Translations under genes and position numbers: made by a program
Shown: positions 60,529-64,000 of the stretch, piece after piece
Layout of the letters: each line of letters starts with the position of its first letter
How positions within the stretch are numbered: the stretch's first letter is position 1
The notes under the pieces: model-generated
What the model saw: the letters and a program-made list of their open reading frames with translations, nothing else
The model's database searches: none
What the model was told of the DNA's origin: nothing
NCBI RefSeq assembly: GCF_002024805.1
Contig: NZ_CP014337.1
Location: 2,294,001 to 2,358,000 of the forward strand
Source of the DNA: Elizabethkingia bruuniana
Lineage (GTDB): Bacteria > Bacteroidota > Bacteroidia > Flavobacteriales > Weeksellaceae
Direction: 5' to 3'
DNA: 64,000 nt

Positions 60529-61353
60529 ATGAAGTCAATTCTGCCACAAGATATACCCGGACAACAATTACAAACAATAATGCAGACTGCAATAGCGCCA
60601 AGGCCTATTGCCTTTGCAAGTACTGTAGACGCTGAAGGTAATGTAAACCTAAGTCCATTTAGCTTTTTCAACATGTTCAGTACTAAGCCTCCGATTATTA
60701 TTTTTTCACCTTCCCGAAGGGTAAGGGATAATACCACAAAACATACACTGCATAATGTACATAATACTCCTGAAGTAGTAATCGGAATTGTAAATTTCCC
60801 GATTGTACAACAGGTCTCTTTGGCAAGTACAGAATATGAGGAAGGTGTAAATGAGTTTATAAAAGCAGGATTAACAATGAAGCCTGCTGACCTTGTAAAA
60901 CCTCCATTAATCGCTGAATGTCCGGTAAATTTCGAATGCAAAATCAATGAAATAAAATCATTAGGGGAAGAAGGTGGCGCCGGAAATCTGGTGATATGTG
61001 AAGTTATAAAAATTCATATCCGTGAAGAATACCTGAATGAAGAAGGAAATCTGGACCAGAGAAAACTGGACCTGGTTGCCCGGTTAGGAGGAAACTGGTA
61101 TTCCCGTAATACAGCGGACAATCTTTTTGAAGTTCCGAAGCCTTTAGTAACTAAAGGAATTGGTCTTGACAAATTACCCGAACAAATAAGATACAGTATT
61201 GTTTTTACCGGAAATGACCTTGGAATGCTGGCTAATATCGAATCCTTGCCGGAAGGAAGTTTCAGCGATCAGAAAGAGATTCACGAGAAGGCTCAGGAAT
61301 TATTATTAAAAAATAATATTGAAGAAGCCTGGAAAATTTTAAAAATCAGTTAA
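60529..61353 (+). CDS. Flavin reductase-like domain protein (FMN-binding split barrel)
   Basis: A 274-aa protein. The flavin-binding region reads TAIAPRPIAFASTVDAEGNVNLSPFSFFN in parts, followed by IIFSPSRRVRDNTTKHTLHN. Later parts include NFECKINEIKSLGEEGGAG, which is usual for the larger flavin-reductase-like proteins. It probably binds FMN and may serve as a flavin reductase or oxidoreductase. It follows the four-helix-bundle gene by 25 bases and ends one base before the M28 gene. Confidence 0.9.
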   Translation: MKSILPQDIPGQQLQTIMQTAIAPRPIAFASTVDAEGNVNLSPFSFFNMFSTKPPIIIFSPSRRVRDNTTKHTLHNVHNTPEVVIGIVNFPIVQQVSLASTEYEEGVNEFIKAGLTMKPADLVKPPLIAECPVNFECKINEIKSLGEEGGAGNLVICEVIKIHIREEYLNEEGNLDQRKLDLVARLGGNWYSRNTADNLFEVPKPLVTKGIGLDKLPEQIRYSIVFTGNDLGMLANIESLPEGSFSDQKEIHEKAQELLLKNNIEEAWKILKIS

Positions 61354-61354
61354 T

Positions 61355-62275
61355 ATGAAAAATATTGCAATACTTGCATTTGGTCTTGCTTCAGGCTTAT
61401 ATTTCTCTCAGGAAATAAAGGAAGCAAGAATTAAAGAAATTGTATCAACATTAGCCTCTGATGAGATGAAGGGCAGAAAATTTGGTACTGAAGAAAATCT
61501 GAAAGCTGCCCAGTATATTGCTGAGCAATTCAAACTAAACAAGCTGGATTACTGCTATGGTGATTCCTATCTTGTGCCTTTTACTTATAAAGATGGAAAA
61601 ACTTATTACAATGTATGTGGTGTAAAAAAAGGAACTGAGGACAGCTATATCGCTTTCGGAGCTCATTTTGACCACATTGGAGAGGCAAAAGAAGGTGAAG
61701 ATAAAATCTTTAATGGTGCAGATGATGATGCCAGCGGTGTAAGTACAGTTATCGGTTTATCCGATTATTACAAAGGAAAAAAAACCAAGGAAGGGCTTAT
61801 TTTTATGGCCTTTAATGGTGAAGAAATAGGATTAGTGGGTTCTAAATATCTGGCTAATGACGAAAAATTCCAAACTTATATCCCTAAAATAAAAGCTTTA
61901 TTCAATTTCGAAATGCTGGGAACACCTTCTGCTTTTGGATTAAATAAAGTGTATATGACAGGACATGATCAGTCTGACCTGGATGAAATCATTAACGCCA
62001 ATGCTCCCAAAGGCTTCGAAGTTGCTCCTGACCCTTATTTATCAGAGAAACTATTCTTCCGTTCCGATAATGTGAATTTTGTGAAGAAAGGTATTGTTGC
62101 CCACTCCTTCTCTACAGTAGATATGGAGCATCAAAATCATTACCATCAGGTAAATGATGATATCAATGTCATCAACACTCAGAACCTTACTCAGATTGTT
62201 AACAGTTTTGCCAAAACAATTGATCAGCTGATGAAAAAAGATTTTAAACCTAAGTATGTAAAGCCACTTCAATAA
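61355..62275 (+). CDS. Exported M28 family zinc aminopeptidase
   Basis: A 306-aa peptidase with a signal peptide (about 1-18, GLYFSQE). Zinc ligands appear in FGAHFDHIGE, NGADDDASGV, FNGEEIGLVGSK and the closing HSFSTVDMEHQNHYHQVND. It probably removes N-terminal residues from peptides outside the cytoplasm. It begins one base after the flavin reductase stop and is followed by a terminator. Confidence 0.93.
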   Translation: MKNIAILAFGLASGLYFSQEIKEARIKEIVSTLASDEMKGRKFGTEENLKAAQYIAEQFKLNKLDYCYGDSYLVPFTYKDGKTYYNVCGVKKGTEDSYIAFGAHFDHIGEAKEGEDKIFNGADDDASGVSTVIGLSDYYKGKKTKEGLIFMAFNGEEIGLVGSKYLANDEKFQTYIPKIKALFNFEMLGTPSAFGLNKVYMTGHDQSDLDEIINANAPKGFEVAPDPYLSEKLFFRSDNVNFVKKGIVAHSFSTVDMEHQNHYHQVNDDINVINTQNLTQIVNSFAKTIDQLMKKDFKPKYVKPLQ

Positions 62276-62278
62276 ATA

Positions 62279-62311
62279 AAAAAGGATGAATAATTTCATC
62301 CTTTTTATTTT
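62279..62311. terminator. Bidirectional terminator between M28 and hydrolase genes
   Basis: Arms AAAAGGATGAA and TTTCATCCTTTT around TAA, with A and T runs on both sides for the two converging genes. Confidence 0.88.
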
Positions 62312-62340
62312 TACAATAAGCGGTTAAGCTTTGATATCCT

Positions 62341-63183
62341 TTATAAAGAATTATTAAGAAACTCTGTCGAGTAGTTAACTACTTTTTCTAAATCCTCTGG
62401 TAAAGCATCGCTATTCCATGGTTCTCTTCCACCGAAAACATGATCTGCTCCTTCAATGACTTTTAGCTCGGAGTTCTTTGCCCACTTATGTAACAGCTCA
62501 GCTTCTTTTATCTTTACTGCTTCATCTTCGGTCCCATGAACAATCAGATAAGGCTTTTGAAGATTCTGTGCTGCTTTTTGTATATCTAATTCAGATTCAT
62601 TTTCCCGGAAGTTTTCATAAAATTGCCAATAATGCGGCATTTCCTGCTTTGTTCTCCCATTAGTTACATAGAAAACTCCATTTTCTCTGTATCGTTCCAG
62701 TCGATCATTTTTCGGGAATCGGGTTACAAAATTATTAACCCCAGCCAGTGTAATCAATGCTTTAACTTTAGGATCCCTTTGCGCCTGCAAAACAGTATCG
62801 CCACCACCCCTGCTGTGCCCCATAATGGCAATCTTTTCGGAATCCACCTTAGGATGATTTTCAAAATAATCGATAACCGCCTGATAATCGGATAACTCTT
62901 TTGTATAGTTATTATTTCCAAAAGCTTCCAGATCACCAAAATTTTCCGGATCATTTATGGTTGTTCCATTATGTGAAAAGTTGAATTTAACAAAGAAATA
63001 TCCAGCCTTTGCAAATGCTTCTGCCATTAGCCCCCAGGTTCCCCAATCTTTGTAGCCTTTATAACCATGTGCAAAGATTATTAAGGGCAACTTCCCTTCA
63101 GTTTCCGGGTAATAAGCATCTGCCAGAAAGCTCTTAGTTTCGGGGTTTTCTATAAGGATATTTTTTTCTGTTATGATGTTCAT
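62341..63183 (-). CDS. Alpha/beta hydrolase (dienelactone hydrolase-like)
   Basis: A 280-aa cytoplasmic hydrolase. Nucleophile elbow GHSRGGGD with the serine, oxyanion region FAHGYKGYKDWGTW, an acid in LIVHGTEDEAV and the histidine in GADHVFGG. The layout is that of the dienelactone hydrolase/acyl-peptide hydrolase-like families; the substrate is unknown. It is convergent with M28 and followed upstream by the M13 gene on the same strand. Confidence 0.9.
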   Translation of the reverse strand: MNIITEKNILIENPETKSFLADAYYPETEGKLPLIIFAHGYKGYKDWGTWGLMAEAFAKAGYFFVKFNFSHNGTTINDPENFGDLEAFGNNNYTKELSDYQAVIDYFENHPKVDSEKIAIMGHSRGGGDTVLQAQRDPKVKALITLAGVNNFVTRFPKNDRLERYRENGVFYVTNGRTKQEMPHYWQFYENFRENESELDIQKAAQNLQKPYLIVHGTEDEAVKIKEAELLHKWAKNSELKVIEGADHVFGGREPWNSDALPEDLEKVVNYSTEFLNNSL

Positions 63184-63217
63184 TTTTATTTTTAAAGTTA
63201 AACAATGAATTCCATCT

Positions 63218-63252
63218 AAAAAAGAAAGCTGCCCTTTAAAAGAGCAACTTTC
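63218..63252 (-). terminator. Terminator of the M13 peptidase gene
   Basis: GAAAGTTGC and GCAGCTTTC (one G-T pair) read on the minus strand, with a T-run after it, 24 bases past the M13 stop. Confidence 0.75.
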
Positions 63253-63275
63253 CGTTTATATAAATTATTATTTGA

Positions 63276-64000
63276 TTACCAGATTTTAACCCTATCCTCA
63301 GGTTTCTTATACAATTTATCACCCGGCTTCACATCAAAAGCTTTATAGAAAGCATCAGTATTTACTAACGGACCAAAAGCTCTGAATTCACCCGGAGCAT
63401 GCTCATTAGTTTTAATCTGATTGATTGTAGCCTTCTCAGTCATTAACGTTCTCCATACAGTAGCCCATGACATAAAGAATCTCTGGTCTTGTGTAAATCC
63501 ACTGATTTTTCCTGGATTGCCTTTATCTTTCAGGTACATTTGCAATGCATCATAAGCTACATTTACACCACCAAGGTCACCAATATTTTCTCCATTGGTA
63601 AATTCACCATTGATGTGTGTTCCTTTTACAGGTTCGTACTGACTAAACTGTTTTGCCAGTTTTGTTGTAGCATCCTTAAAATTCTTCAAGTCAGCATCAG
63701 ACCACCAGTTAACCAAATTTCCGTCACCATCGAAAGTAGCACCACTGTCATCGAAACCGTGAGACATCTCGTGACCAATTACAGCACCAATTCCACCGAA
63801 ATTAACCGCAGGATCTGCTTTGATGTTAAAGAATGGCGGCTGCAGAATTGCTGCAGGGAATACAATCTCGTTGTTTGTAGGATTGTAGTATGCATTTACA
63901 GTTTGTGGAGACATTCCCCACTCTGCTTTATCTACTGGCTTACCAATTTTATTTAGTTCTCTCTGATAGCTCCATTCCGATACTTTCTGAAGGTTAGCAT
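63276..64000 (-). CDS. M13 family metallopeptidase (PepO/neprilysin-like), C-terminal part
   Basis: The last 241 residues of an M13 zinc endopeptidase; the 5' end is outside the window. The frame is open to base 64000 and includes LQKVSEWSYQRELNKIG-type sequence before MSPQTVNAYYNPTNNEIVFPA, in parts. The zinc motif HEMSH is in VIGHEMSHGFDD, and the third ligand glutamate in GENIGDLGGV. The substrate-binding region ends in the CNIW-like end EDRVKIW, without the cysteine. Confidence 0.95.
   Translation of the reverse strand, partial: ANLQKVSEWSYQRELNKIGKPVDKAEWGMSPQTVNAYYNPTNNEIVFPAAILQPPFFNIKADPAVNFGGIGAVIGHEMSHGFDDSGATFDGDGNLVNWWSDADLKNFKDATTKLAKQFSQYEPVKGTHINGEFTNGENIGDLGGVNVAYDALQMYLKDKGNPGKISGFTQDQRFFMSWATVWRTLMTEKATINQIKTNEHAPGEFRAFGPLVNTDAFYKAFDVKPGDKLYKKPEDRVKIW

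Noticed and set aside
1-64000. Search for CRISPR arrays, tRNA or rRNA genes, insertion sequences, integrases or phage genes
   Set aside because: No regularly spaced repeats, no cloverleaf-like or rRNA sequence, and no transposase or integrase motifs were seen by eye. A tRNAscan or ISfinder run would be decisive.

Overview
The window reads as chromosome of an AT-rich flavobacterium (Bacteroidota, family Weeksellaceae), most like Elizabethkingia. The reasons are: promoters of the Bacteroidetes type (TAnnTTTG about 20 nt from TTG) with few clear Shine-Dalgarno sites; lipoproteins with a short SC lipobox; repeated fimbrillin-like lipoprotein genes; DUF2723, flotillin/NfeD-like and Bacteroidetes-type homogentisate dioxygenase genes; and two tiny very basic ORFs. 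The genus is an inference from gene content. I saw no rRNA, tRNA, CRISPR array, prophage or insertion sequence.

Layout. 1-1.3 kb: end of a histidine operon (hisF cut by the window edge, then hisIE). 1.4-2.6 kb: two leftward genes of unknown role. 2.9-4.6 kb: a leftward cassette of a short peptide gene followed by a fimbrillin-like lipoprotein gene. 5.1-11.3 kb: TauE-type exporter, DUF2306-like membrane protein, FrnE-type DsbA protein and a large DUF2723 glycosyltransferase. 11.5-15.4 kb: two DinB-fold proteins around an alkylation-repair set (AraC-MGMT fusion, 2OG-Fe(II) oxygenase, stand-alone Ada zinc domain, AlkB), then CsaA. 15.5-22.9 kb: YgiD, YceI, a small lipoprotein, cAMP phosphodiesterase-like MBL protein, MFS transporter, bestrophin, DUF1345 and a WYL regulator facing a third DinB protein. 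23.5-29.3 kb: an M16 peptidase pair, QueG, acid phosphatase and rhodanese.

29.3-35.7 kb holds three more peptide + fimbrillin-like cassettes in tandem on the minus strand. Each has its own terminator; one lipoprotein gene is broken by a one-base change in a homopolymer and one carries a FISUMP-like C-terminal domain. With the 4.6 kb copy this makes four cassettes. The peptides share the core EQG(I/V)AA(G/S)SA, a PP(N/D) turn and an EW end, and lack signal peptides. This is the best candidate here for an incompletely described system.

36.2-46.3 kb: nitronate monooxygenase, two parvulin-type PPIases, a PfkB kinase and MutY on the minus strand; then HU, a 30-aa basic protein, RNase G, a secreted EEP-family protein and a small membrane protein on the plus strand. 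46.3-53.1 kb: flotillin + NfeD-like pair, cardiolipin synthase, NUDIX CoA pyrophosphatase, PlsC-like acyltransferase and Mpl. 53.1-54.3 kb: ParDE toxin-antitoxin with a palindrome over its promoter, and an NTF2-like protein. 54.5-60.1 kb: tyrosine degradation (HmgA, CoA-transferase family, HppD, an unknown secreted protein, FahA). 60.1-64 kb: four-helix-bundle protein, flavin reductase, M28 peptidase, alpha/beta hydrolase and the C-terminal part of an M13 peptidase running off the window.
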